38,065 bases of DNA from Lentilactobacillus parafarraginis DSM 18390 = JCM 14109 (GTDB lineage Bacteria > Bacillota > Bacilli > Lactobacillales > Lactobacillaceae): positions 1-38,065 of the forward strand of contig NZ_AZFZ01000026.1 in the NCBI RefSeq assembly GCF_001435895.1, written 5' to 3'. This document shows, in pieces, positions 23,146-31,035 of this stretch (positions are counted from its first letter, which is position 1; each line of letters opens with the position of its first letter). The notes beneath the pieces were generated by a model. The model was given only the letters and a program-made list of their open reading frames with translations, was not told the origin of the DNA and did no database searches. A program made the translations under genes and the position numbers.

Positions 23146-25797
23146 TTAATCCTCATTTTCATCCACTTCGGTTGATTTAACCGTCTTTTCTTTTGGTTTC
23201 CGTTTTCGCAGGAGATAAATGACTGCCGGCAGGATCGTCAATGCACTGATCAAGGAATAGCCAGTGTCCAGTACGGTAATCAGCCCAAAGGACTTCAGAA
23301 CCGGGAAACTCGAGAACATAATCGCTGAAAAACCGCCCATCACGGTCAAACCCGAAACTGTAATTGCTTGGCCGACTGATGCAGTTGCCGACACGATGGC
23401 GTCGCGAGTGCTAACGCCACGCATCTGTTCCTCTCGGTATCGTTCAAGAATCAAAATTGTAAACTCGGTCCCAATCCCAAGGACTAAGGAACTCAACGCG
23501 ATTGTCACCGGATTATAGGAGATCCCAAGTAGTTTCAGCGTCAGCGGTGACAGCCCCAATACCAAAAGAATTGGAATCACCGGGTAAAGGGCCAACCGCC
23601 AATTGCGATAGATCGCGAAGAGCACGATAAAGATAATCGCTAAGCCGGCAATAATAATGAGTTCGTGATTAGCCGACATATTCCGAATGCCGAGCAGCAT
23701 CATAACTTGAGCCCCGGCCGGCGATATTTTCAGGCCATGATGTTTGCCACCAATATCATCGTTAATTTTGTTCATCAGCTTCAGTTCATCCTTTGATGAT
23801 AATCCAGACCTAACTTTAAACTGAATGGTTGCCGCATGATGATTGCCACTAATCAGCGTTTGTTTCATCGAGCTGGGGAGATTATCGATGCCGGTATTTA
23901 GTTGTGTCTGGGAATCATTGAGAGAACCGGCAGATTGTTTGTACGCCACCGGCAAACTCGTAACCGAAGTCACGTCCGCATATTTATCATCCACTCGTTT
24001 ACCTAGTTGATCAATGGTTTTCAGGTGATCCTGATCACGAATATCTTGATTTTGACCCTCCACCAAATAGGTCAGGTAGGTCGTTGACCCAATTTGTTTT
24101 TGAAGGTACTTTGTATTTTTAAGGGCCGTCATATTTTGGGGAATCATTTTAGTAAAATTGGTTTCGATATTAATGGATTTTTCAACCGAGAAGCCCAATC
24201 CCGCCAAAATGACGCCAATCGTCACAATGACGCCGGCATGGCGCGTCACCCACTCGGCGTAGTGACTGAGAAATAGCGATAGCCGGGATGGCTGAGCCAA
24301 TTTCTTCGGTGCCAGCTTGGCCCCCGTTTTCTTCTTATCAAGCAATGACAGCGTGCTGAACATCAAGCTAAATTCAACCACATAACTGCAGGCCACGCCA
24401 ATTGCCAGGGTTAACCCGAATTGTTGCATCAATGGGGCCTTTGATAAATACATCGTTAAGAAGCTAAAGACCATAACGATCAGTGAGACGCCAACCGCGG
24501 GGCCCATATTTGAAATTGCCACGGAAATTGCGCGCCGCGGATCCTGGCTCTTCCTGATTTCCTCTTCATAACGATTCTGAAATTGAACCCCAAAGTCGGT
24601 CCCAAGGCCAATAATGATTGGCAGAGTGGCCATCGTTGCCAACGTCAACGGAATATTTAACCATCCCATCAACCCAAACGTCCATACCAGACATGCCAGA
24701 ACAAAGATCAGTGGCAAGAGACGCTTTCTGACCGGAAAAATCAAAGACAGAATGACGATCATCAACACAACGGCCAGGGCAAGCATGACAGCCATGCTGG
24801 TAATCACTTTTGCTCGGACCTGCCCCATGATTGCCGGTTGGCCGCCAAGTCGGGTCTTGATATTGCCACCAAAATCGGTCTGGTGAATCACTTCCTCAGC
24901 GTCATGATTAATTTGAACCGCGGTGTTCATGTCGGATGACTTCTGATTCGTGTTAATGATGATGAGCATCCGCTTGGCATCTTTAGGCAACAGCTGCTTC
25001 ATGGCACTCGGGACGTGGCCATTGTCGCTTAAGAAAATATCTCGCAGGAGCTTTGTGGACATGTTCTGAACCTTTGGCAGCATCGGAACAACCGTGGCTG
25101 CCAACGTAGACTGTTGCTGACGATTTAACAGCGTCATCGTATACGACTGTAATTTGGCCCGCTGCTGGTTGCTCAACGCTTTTTGCAGCATTGCCTGTTG
25201 TTGTTGCTTTGAGAGGCGCTTTTGTGATTGAGCCGCTGCCATCTGTTTCTTCTGGGCTGGCGTCAATTGCTTGAGCAAAAAATCCTGAACTTTCTTTTGC
25301 TGGGAAGTGGTTAATGACTGCTGCATCTTGGACTGGATGGTTTGCTTTTGAGCAGACGTTAACTCAGCCATCAAGTCCTTCTGTAATTTCGCGTCATTAA
25401 AGTTTAATTGAGCAGCCGATTGACTTGTCCCGGCATGCTTCAGCTCATCGTTCAGACTGCTGACAACGTCAGTCGTGTTACGGATATTGTCGACTTGACT
25501 GATTTTTTTATCGAAAGTTGCAACTTTCTGCATCGTTTCGTGAGATAGCAAATCGGACTGAGACCCATTCAGCAGCAAATAAAGTGAATCACCACCAAAT
25601 TTTTTCTGGTAGGTCTGAGAATCCTTGTAAGTCTGCGAACTTGGGCTGACAAAGACCTCATTACCCATTTTCATCTGGATTTTTGGGAGACCGAACGCCA
25701 GACCAATCGTTAAAATTAAGATCACGCTGATCCAAATTTTACTGTGCCGATGGATGTTTGATCCAACCGCATCAAATACTTGTTTCACTTCAATCAC
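23146..25797 (-). CDS. MMPL/RND-superfamily exporter
   Basis: An 883-aa transporter with the duplicated RND layout: one helix, an extracytoplasmic loop, five helices, then the same again. The first helix is at about residues 18-37 (KIWISVILILTIGLAFGLPK). Sterol-sensing-like blocks include TLATMATLPIIIGLGTDFGV followed by QFQNRYEEE in the first half, and ALSSLVLGIGTEFTILILER in the second. Such proteins export lipids, drugs or peptides using proton flow. The first external loop (about 130-240) is unusually rich in Gln and Lys with repeated KMQQSL/KKVQDF/KKQMAAA helices, a probable coiled coil. Its promoter is overlapped by an inverted repeat, so a TetR-type repressor probably controls it. Substrate unknown. 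Confidence 0.9.
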   Translation of the reverse strand: MIEVKQVFDAVGSNIHRHSKIWISVILILTIGLAFGLPKIQMKMGNEVFVSPSSQTYKDSQTYQKKFGGDSLYLLLNGSQSDLLSHETMQKVATFDKKISQVDNIRNTTDVVSSLNDELKHAGTSQSAAQLNFNDAKLQKDLMAELTSAQKQTIQSKMQQSLTTSQQKKVQDFLLKQLTPAQKKQMAAAQSQKRLSKQQQQAMLQKALSNQQRAKLQSYTMTLLNRQQQSTLAATVVPMLPKVQNMSTKLLRDIFLSDNGHVPSAMKQLLPKDAKRMLIIINTNQKSSDMNTAVQINHDAEEVIHQTDFGGNIKTRLGGQPAIMGQVRAKVITSMAVMLALAVVLMIVILSLIFPVRKRLLPLIFVLACLVWTFGLMGWLNIPLTLATMATLPIIIGLGTDFGVQFQNRYEEEIRKSQDPRRAISVAISNMGPAVGVSLIVMVFSFLTMYLSKAPLMQQFGLTLAIGVACSYVVEFSLMFSTLSLLDKKKTGAKLAPKKLAQPSRLSLFLSHYAEWVTRHAGVIVTIGVILAGLGFSVEKSINIETNFTKMIPQNMTALKNTKYLQKQIGSTTYLTYLVEGQNQDIRDQDHLKTIDQLGKRVDDKYADVTSVTSLPVAYKQSAGSLNDSQTQLNTGIDNLPSSMKQTLISGNHHAATIQFKVRSGLSSKDELKLMNKINDDIGGKHHGLKISPAGAQVMMLLGIRNMSANHELIIIAGLAIIFIVLFAIYRNWRLALYPVIPILLVLGLSPLTLKLLGISYNPVTIALSSLVLGIGTEFTILILERYREEQMRGVSTRDAIVSATASVGQAITVSGLTVMGGFSAIMFSSFPVLKSFGLITVLDTGYSLISALTILPAVIYLLRKRKPKEKTVKSTEVDENED

Positions 25798-25810
25798 TCC
25801 TCTTTTTGTC

Positions 25811-25849
25811 TCTGAATGAACATTCTAAAGGGTTTCATTCAGAATCAAA
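25811..25849 (-). promoter_or_regulatory. MMPL promoter embedded in a 10-bp inverted-repeat operator
   Basis: TCTGAATGAA (25811-25820) and TTCATTCAGA (25834-25843) form a perfect 10-bp inverted repeat with a 13-bp spacer. On the minus strand the -10 box TAGAAT (25822-25827) lies in the spacer and TTTGAT (25844-25849, spacer 16) serves as -35. A dimeric repressor bound here would cover the promoter. A nested GAATG/CATTC pair at 25813-25824 adds a third half-site. Confidence 0.65.
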
Positions 25850-25966
25850 GGAGTAAACCGGCTCATCTGTTGATCAATGAGACACTTTTCTCAAAATGTT
25901 CAATTATGGTCACGGTTACATCAACAATCCATCAATCGCCGCCAATTTCTCGGCTCATGAGAGACA

Positions 25967-26014
25967 CAAAAAAACATGATTTCAATATCCGCGATCAGGA
26001 TATTCGAATCATGT
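25967..26014 (-). terminator. Terminator of the secreted-protein pair
   Basis: On the minus strand the ACATGATT (26007-26014) and TATCC stems pair with 25974-25981 and the inner complement, ending in seven Ts. The frame across 25816-26082 on the other strand is not convincing as a gene. Confidence 0.85.
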
Positions 26015-26078
26015 CCTTGTATTTGACAGCTGATCAGTTACGGGACCCACCGCATATTAAATCTGAAACCACTTCCAA

Positions 26079-26969
26079 TTAGTCGCCGCCCTGCGCAACC
26101 ACGGTATAGAACGGCTTGCCGCCAACCGTGTAGATGCTGGATGCGGCATAATCATTGCCATAGGCCGTGTCTTCATACCCAACCGGTGTGTGGTTATTAT
26201 GAACCGTCAAGCGATACTTGTAGGCACCGGATGTGCGGACCTTCTTTTGGGTAACCCCAGCCAGTTTCTTGCTGGAATAGAGGTAGACGTTGGCGCCCTT
26301 CGTCAGCGCCTTATTAATCTTGACCGCACTGTTTGGCTTAGTCGCATATGGGATGGTGAGCATTTTCCCAGAACTATCCGGATCAGGGTCTGGATAGCGG
26401 TAACCATGGTACTGGTAGTATTCCAGCCACCCGTCAGACGTAATCTTCAGCGCGTTACTCTTTCGAGTTGGCAGCGCGGAAATTGCTTTGAGACCCCCAG
26501 TTAGCAAGGTCCCGTTTCCAAGCGGTAAAGCATACGCTGGGCGTTTAACTCTGGTGAGCCTGGAAGTCGGCAATTTAAAATCAAATTTGATCCGGCCGGT
26601 TCCGTAAACCGCCTTGGTTGCCGTTTTACGTTTTAAATGATAACTAAGATCGGCCGAAAAATCACCGGCTCCCACCACATGCTTGCTATTCCAGTCCTGA
26701 TAGAGGCTGAAAATTACCGTTCCCTTTGGCAACGCGAGCTTTTTAACGATTGTCCGTGAATCGGACTTGGCCGAATAATAAATCTTAACGGTCGTCTTCT
26801 TGTTCAGACGATAAAAATGGTTCCTAAATATGTTGCTATCGCTGGCATCCTTGTAAAAATCTCGAGATAATCGCCGATACGTTGTCTTTGCTTGGCCAGT
26901 TTGATTACCGAGACCAACCATTCCCACCAATAAACCTAGCGCTAACGCCATTATGATGTGTTTTTTCAT
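26079..26969 (-). CDS. Secreted hypothetical protein, paralogue of the upstream gene
   Basis: A 296-aa exported protein: MKKH, a hydrophobic segment (about 5-22) and a cleavage site near GQAKTTY. The mature part is basic and rich in Tyr, Lys and Thr. It shares an ordered set of blocks with the next gene upstream: LPKGTV, DLSYHLKRKTATKAVYGTG, LTRVKRPAYALP, TGGLKA, KITSDGWLEYYQYH, ALTKGANVYLYSSKKLAGV and YKYRLTVHNNHTP. The YLYSSKKLAGV/KYRLTV rhythm resembles the surface-layer-associated modules of lactobacilli, but I recognise no defined family and no anchor or catalytic motif. AAGGAG precedes the ATG by 8 nt. It probably shares a transcript with its paralogue 28 bases away. Confidence 0.82.
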   Translation of the reverse strand: MKKHIIMALALGLLVGMVGLGNQTGQAKTTYRRLSRDFYKDASDSNIFRNHFYRLNKKTTVKIYYSAKSDSRTIVKKLALPKGTVIFSLYQDWNSKHVVGAGDFSADLSYHLKRKTATKAVYGTGRIKFDFKLPTSRLTRVKRPAYALPLGNGTLLTGGLKAISALPTRKSNALKITSDGWLEYYQYHGYRYPDPDPDSSGKMLTIPYATKPNSAVKINKALTKGANVYLYSSKKLAGVTQKKVRTSGAYKYRLTVHNNHTPVGYEDTAYGNDYAASSIYTVGGKPFYTVVAQGGD

Positions 26970-26997
26970 TTTAAAAACTCCTTAATCATCGAAAATC

Positions 26998-27840
26998 CTA
27001 AAGGGCCGCAATCGAATAGTACGCCTGACCGCCAAACGTGTACAGGCTTGCGTACACGCGGAAATTAACGGTTGGGTTAATTCTGGAATACGGCGTGTGG
27101 AGATTATTGATCGTCAAACGATAACGATAGTTCCCCGTTTTATGGATGTGCTTATCATTGACGCCCTTCAGATTTGATTTGAAGTACAGATACGTCTTGG
27201 CACCCTTCTTGAGGGTCTTTTGAATTTTGACGTACGAAGTTGGCTTCTGGCGGTAATCAAACGTCACCGCCTTCTTTTCCTCGGTGAAGGTCACTGGATG
27301 ATAGCGATAGTATTCAACGTATCCGTCAGTCGTGATCTTTACCAGATTACTATGATACTGATCATCGCCAAACGCCTTCAAACCGCCGGTATAAAAGTAG
27401 TTGGTTTGATTTGGAAATAGGTATGCCGGCCGTTTAATCCGGGTCAATCCGGATTTGTTAAACGTAAACATGGCTGGGAGAAACCCCGTTCCATACGCCC
27501 CCTTTGCGTAGGTGTGGCGCTTGACGTAATAGCTTAAGTCTGGCGTGTCGTTCATCAGTGGATTATCGTAGACGCTGCCATCGGTGACCACGGTGCCCTT
27601 CGGCAAAGTGATTCGCCGAATGACCTGCCCCTCGCCGGCCGCACCGCTGAATCGCAGTTTGGTCTTTTTTGCCCGGTTCAGCCGGTAGTACTTCGACGCC
27701 CTTGACTCGCTCAGTGCGTTAACGGTGGTCGCCGTTTCCCGAACTGGTTTCGTCCCGGCAGCTGCCGACACGCTCATGGCCGTGACAAAAAGGCCAACCA
27801 GCATGCTCAACAAAACAGTTCCTAATAGATTGTGACGCAT
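26998..27840 (-). CDS. Secreted hypothetical protein, first of the tandem pair
   Basis: A 280-aa exported protein with a signal peptide (MRHNLLGTVLLSMLVGLFV, ending near VSAAAG). It is homologous along its whole length to the next gene: KYYRLN, LPKGTV, DLSYYVKRHTYAKGAYGTG, LTRIKRPAYLFP, TGGLKAFG, KITTDGYVEYYRYH, TLKKGAKTYLYFKSNLKGV and YRYRLTINNLHTP. The ATG at 27840 follows AAAGGGGAA with a good gap; the in-frame start at 27867 lacks a site. A TATGAT -10 candidate lies just upstream (about 27870). The function is unknown; a cell-surface, non-enzymatic or peptide-binding role is a guess. Confidence 0.82.
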   Translation of the reverse strand: MRHNLLGTVLLSMLVGLFVTAMSVSAAAGTKPVRETATTVNALSESRASKYYRLNRAKKTKLRFSGAAGEGQVIRRITLPKGTVVTDGSVYDNPLMNDTPDLSYYVKRHTYAKGAYGTGFLPAMFTFNKSGLTRIKRPAYLFPNQTNYFYTGGLKAFGDDQYHSNLVKITTDGYVEYYRYHPVTFTEEKKAVTFDYRQKPTSYVKIQKTLKKGAKTYLYFKSNLKGVNDKHIHKTGNYRYRLTINNLHTPYSRINPTVNFRVYASLYTFGGQAYYSIAAL

Positions 27841-27894
27841 GTTCAATTCCCCTTTCAAGTTCACCATTCATCTTATCATACCCCGCTAAAAACC

Positions 27895-27981
27895 TTAATA
27901 ATGGTGTTTGCGGTGTAGATGCAGATATTTCGCCAGAAAATAGGCGGCGTCACAGTACCAAGTTTCAAGTTGCTTCATCAT
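27895..27981 (-). CDS. Candidate 28-residue small protein
   Basis: This short frame was read directly from the sequence. It starts with two ATGs just 5 bases after the metallophosphoesterase stop, and a GGAGG inside that gene's last codons lies 9 nt before it. The peptide starts MMKQLETWYCDAAYFLAKYL and ends HLHRKHHY: an amphipathic aromatic helix with a histidine- and lysine-rich tail. Position and ribosome binding site support translational coupling. No family is recognised; conservation in relatives would decide whether it is real. Confidence 0.5.
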   Translation of the reverse strand: MMKQLETWYCDAAYFLAKYLHLHRKHHY

Positions 27982-27985
27982 TTAA

Positions 27986-28834
27986 TCAATCCTCCAACAC
28001 AAACATGACCCGCTTCAATTCTCCTAATGCGTCGGCGGCGTTTTGCCACTGGAAATCGTATCCTAACGATAAATTTTGATAATAGATCCCGTGATTCGTT
28101 AATTTCATCGGCATGTGGGAATGGCCGCTCAATGCAATTGTGACGTGATTGTCTTCAAACAACTCCCGATAACGCTCACTTCCCAGTTGATAGAGGAAGC
28201 GATCGTACAATGGGATCGGCATCTGGCGGGCTAGGCGCTTGGTTGGCAGCATGTGGCTGGCAACCAATAGTTTCCGGGAGCCAAAAACCATGCCGTTGAT
28301 TTGGTGCTGCCACTCAAAAATCTGCCGGGTTACCCAATCGCGATCACGACGGGCGTCAATCTGATTGCCATTAATATACAGCTGGTCAGGCCAAACGTGT
28401 TTGGCGATGACGTTATTGGCGTAGCGGGAAAGCTTGCGCTCATCATAGTGCTTGGCAAAGGTATAATCGTACCAGCCGTTGATCCCAGTAATCATCCAGT
28501 GATTTGTCACAATTGGATGACGGGTCAGTGCGGTTGGCAGACGATCCAGTTCTCGATAGGCGTGCCGTGACGCCCGTTGAATATCAGTGATCGATTTTTC
28601 ACGAGGGGCGCTGACGTACAGATCATGATTGCCAATCAGCGTCCAAAATGGAACTGGCAGTTGATTTTGAAGTTGCTCATAAAACGCCAAATTCCGATCC
28701 AATCCATTGGCTGAATCCCCCATGATGACCAGTTGATCCAACCGCATGTCGTGAACCAGCTGGGTCAAAACCGTCACAAAATCATACCGCCGGTTAAAGT
28801 CAATGTGGAGGTCCGATACAAATCCAATCCGCAT
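27986..28834 (-). CDS. Calcineurin-like metallophosphoesterase
   Basis: A 282-aa cytoplasmic phosphoesterase with the two-metal motif set in order: IGFVSDLHIDF (DxH), VIMGDSANG (GDxx, where the usual Asp-Asn pair is replaced by GDS), LIGNHDLY (GNHD), the metal-ligand His in LLVASHMLPT, and LSGHSHMP (GHxH). The family hydrolyses phosphodiesters or phosphomonoesters; no substrate can be assigned. The ATG at 28834 gives the expected start MRIGFVSDLH; a GTG at 28846 sits too close to the purine-rich site. The neighbouring small gene (28871) is 36 bases upstream on the same strand, so the two are probably one transcript with the 28-codon frame. Confidence 0.9.
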   Translation of the reverse strand: MRIGFVSDLHIDFNRRYDFVTVLTQLVHDMRLDQLVIMGDSANGLDRNLAFYEQLQNQLPVPFWTLIGNHDLYVSAPREKSITDIQRASRHAYRELDRLPTALTRHPIVTNHWMITGINGWYDYTFAKHYDERKLSRYANNVIAKHVWPDQLYINGNQIDARRDRDWVTRQIFEWQHQINGMVFGSRKLLVASHMLPTKRLARQMPIPLYDRFLYQLGSERYRELFEDNHVTIALSGHSHMPMKLTNHGIYYQNLSLGYDFQWQNAADALGELKRVMFVLED

Positions 28835-28870
28835 CTTGTCGCCCACTTCCTCTTCAAATCATTTCGGCCA

Positions 28871-29146
28871 TCAATATTTCGCGGTCCTAAGCTCGCGTTC
28901 AATATTTTCTAAATCGGCTAAGGTGCCAATTGTACATTCGTTAATCTGCGCGTTGTTCTTAATCCGGTTCATGAGCGTTAACAGGTCTCCGGGAATCTCC
29001 CAGACCTTTTGCGAGCGATCAGCACTCACAATCACGGCCCCATTTCGTAAATGGACACGGTAGGTATCCTGATGTTGTTTGGTCGCTACTTGGTTATAGT
29101 CTTCAAACGCCGAATTAAGCTGGCTTAATAATTCCAAATTGTCCAT
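28871..29146 (-). CDS. Small hypothetical protein (about 91 aa)
   Basis: A soluble, acidic protein: MDNLELLSQLNSAFEDYN, then a compact beta-like region TYRVHLRNGAVIVSADRSQ, KVWEIPGDLLTLMNRI and a C-terminal helix ADLENIERELRT. No domain is recognised. AAGAGG lies 12 nt before the ATG at 29146; a TTG at 29149 has better spacing and TTG 29158 is too near. A TATTAT-like -10 lies upstream (about 29175). It heads the metallophosphoesterase transcript, so a shared pathway is possible but unproven. Confidence 0.7.
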   Translation of the reverse strand: MDNLELLSQLNSAFEDYNQVATKQHQDTYRVHLRNGAVIVSADRSQKVWEIPGDLLTLMNRIKNNAQINECTIGTLADLENIERELRTAKY

Positions 29147-29246
29147 CAATGAAATCAACCTCTTTCTACCTTCTATTATAGAAGAAACGATTCACTGGTG
29201 GTAACTAACTGGCGACTTTGGAAAATTCTTAACCGCTCACGATCCC

Positions 29247-29296
29247 CAAAAAGAGCTGCCATGCACTCACATCAAATGTGAAGCTCACAGCAGCTC
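29247..29296 (-). terminator. Terminator after the MFS transporter
   Basis: On the minus strand GAGCTGC (29290-29296) pairs with 29253-29259 around an inner TCACAT/ATGTGA stem, followed by TTTTT. Confidence 0.85.
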
Positions 29297-29337
29297 AACG
29301 ATAGCATTATTTTGTTGCATCAAAGTGACGCTCTCAA

Positions 29338-30516
29338 TTACCCGGTTACCGATTCCCGGACCCGGATTGATTTGACAAATTCTATGACCAGCACCACCCC
29401 AAGAATCATCGCGACCATCAGGAACAACTGGGATTCATCACGACCAGGATTCAGGGCCTTATCAATATAGGGGCATAAGAAATTAGCCAAGTTCGACCCA
29501 ATTAACAGCAGCGTCGACCCATCGTTAGAACGCGCCGGCGGCACAATTGACAGTGCCCGCGAGAAAATAAGCGGGACGTAGAGCCCAAAGCTTCCCCCAA
29601 CGATAAATGTTCCAACCAGTACCGCTGATAAATGACCGCCGAACCCAATTGTTAAGAAGGCGGCGACCATCAGTAGAATCACAACGGCCATCATATAGTT
29701 GCCGAGCAGTTTCAGCACCTTTCCGTAGGCCGCGCCGCCGATAATCGTCCCAATTGACATCACCACAATTGCCATCGAGCCCACGGCTGGCGTGCTTAAA
29801 TGCTGATCGACAATCAACGACGGCACTTTTACGTTAATCGTCATGTAGGCCACCATTAAGCAGAAGAGAATGCCGAAATAGTAGCCAAACGCCCATTTGG
29901 CGGACTTGGCCATTTTGACATCCAAATGGGCCGGGGATGCTTGAGATTTCTGAGGTGCGTAGTTAACGTTTGGAACGTAGCGCCAATTTAAGAACAGAAT
30001 CGGCACGCTGATCAAATAGATCGCAAAAGCCAGCCGCCAGTTGAAAATCGCCAGCAATCCGCTGACCAACAGCGCCCCAACCGTCGCCCCAATGCCCTGA
30101 AACGTGTTCTGATAGCCCAGGAGTTTTTCCCGAATCTGGCCCTGGTACAGGTAATCAATGAGGCTAACCGCCAGCGAATTAAATAGGCCAATTCCAGCGC
30201 CAAGAAGCGCTCTGGCAACCAGCAGCATGCCAATCGTTGGCGAAACTAACGATAAAATTGTGGATAATAAGACCAGCGTGAGGCCGGCGATAATCACCTT
30301 TTTGGTGCCGGTTTTCTTGATTAGAAAATTGCTGATAATAATAAAGATTGCCATCGTCATTGAAGGCATCGTCACGGTCAGTTCAACCGTTGCTTGTGAA
30401 GCTTGGGTAAATTCTCTGCCAATTTCGGAGATTGTCCCAGCTGTCGCTCCGGTTGCCATCGTTAATAATGATAACGATAGGATTGAGAGGGCCGGAAGTT
30501 TGGCGATCTTAGTCAT
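29338..30516 (-). CDS. Major facilitator superfamily transporter
   Basis: A 392-aa, twelve-helix MFS protein. The loop between helices 2 and 3, NFLIKKTGTKKVI, is the position of the family GxLaDrxGrkxxl motif. LVARALLGAGIGLFNSLAVS is the conserved helix 4 region, and the second half starts near FGYYFGILFCLMVAYMTINV. The ATG at 30516 follows GGAAGG by 8 nt; the in-frame ATG-like start at 30573 adds 19 unlikely residues. It resembles AraJ/YceJ-type sugar or drug exporters, and the drug/sugar choice is open. It is monocistronic with its own terminator, upstream of an arabinoside locus but not obviously part of it. Confidence 0.88.
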   Translation of the reverse strand: MTKIAKLPALSILSLSLLTMATGATAGTISEIGREFTQASQATVELTVTMPSMTMAIFIIISNFLIKKTGTKKVIIAGLTLVLLSTILSLVSPTIGMLLVARALLGAGIGLFNSLAVSLIDYLYQGQIREKLLGYQNTFQGIGATVGALLVSGLLAIFNWRLAFAIYLISVPILFLNWRYVPNVNYAPQKSQASPAHLDVKMAKSAKWAFGYYFGILFCLMVAYMTINVKVPSLIVDQHLSTPAVGSMAIVVMSIGTIIGGAAYGKVLKLLGNYMMAVVILLMVAAFLTIGFGGHLSAVLVGTFIVGGSFGLYVPLIFSRALSIVPPARSNDGSTLLLIGSNLANFLCPYIDKALNPGRDESQLFLMVAMILGVVLVIEFVKSIRVRESVTG

Positions 30517-30745
30517 TGCGTTATGTCCTTCCAAATCAGTCTTGTTCGGCACCGAAATTGTTTTCAATTCCAACCAGTATAAATGTTACTAGAGAATGTC
30601 GCACTTTCAAGACTTTTAGTAAAACATCTGAGATTAAGATACCTAAGTTCTAATCATTTGTCAGCACTAGCCGCTCAAACTTCATATTATTATCAGAGGC
30701 ACCTTTCATGTCAGCGCTCTATTGCAAATATACATTTTACTAAAA

Positions 30746-30796
30746 TAAAAACGCCACTCTGCCAACCAGTAGTTAACTGATCGGTGAAGTGGTGTT
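30746..30796 (-). terminator. Terminator downstream of the AraC gene
   Basis: On the minus strand AGTGGTGTT (30788-30796) pairs with AACGCCACT (30750-30758), including one G-U pair, around a CCAGT/ACTG inner stem, and ends in GTTTTTATTTT. Confidence 0.75.
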
Positions 30797-30799
30797 CTG

Positions 30800-31035
30800 A
30801 ACCCAGAACAAAGGCTATCATAGCCATCTATTGTTTGTTTTTCCAACTTATCCATCGGCTCAATCGTCGTCTCGATGCGCACCCACGTGAAGTCACGCGC
30901 TTCTTCAGCATCCCCAGTGGCAATGGTCGTTTGATGATAGCGTGATGCCTTTGTCGGTTTCCTTTAGTGAACAAACAAATTGATGATCACAATGGCAACC
31001 GGACCCACCATCGTGAATAGCCACTGATTAGACAT
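30800..31035 (-). pseudogene. Remnant of a small membrane protein downstream of araC
   Basis: A 23-codon frame (31035-30964) overlaps the AraC stop. It encodes a single membrane helix, MSNQWLFTMVGPVAIVIINL then FVH, and ends in TAA. The same frame then stays open for more than 50 codons and reads like coding sequence: RKPTKASRYHQTTIATGDAE, then EARDFTWVRIETTIEPMDKL and EKQTIDGYDSL. It looks like one small membrane-anchored protein interrupted by a stop. The 23-residue peptide alone could still be made, coupled to araC. I recognise no family. The stretch 30517-30745 before the terminator shows nothing I can support. Confidence 0.45.

Noticed and set aside
25816-26082. Plus-strand 88-codon frame between the MMPL and secreted-protein genes
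   Set aside because: It starts inside the MMPL operator, runs through a terminator hairpin, and has no ribosome binding site.
30583-30780. Plus-strand 65-codon frame between the MFS and AraC genes
   Set aside because: No ribosome binding site, low-complexity composition, and overlap with the AraC terminator.
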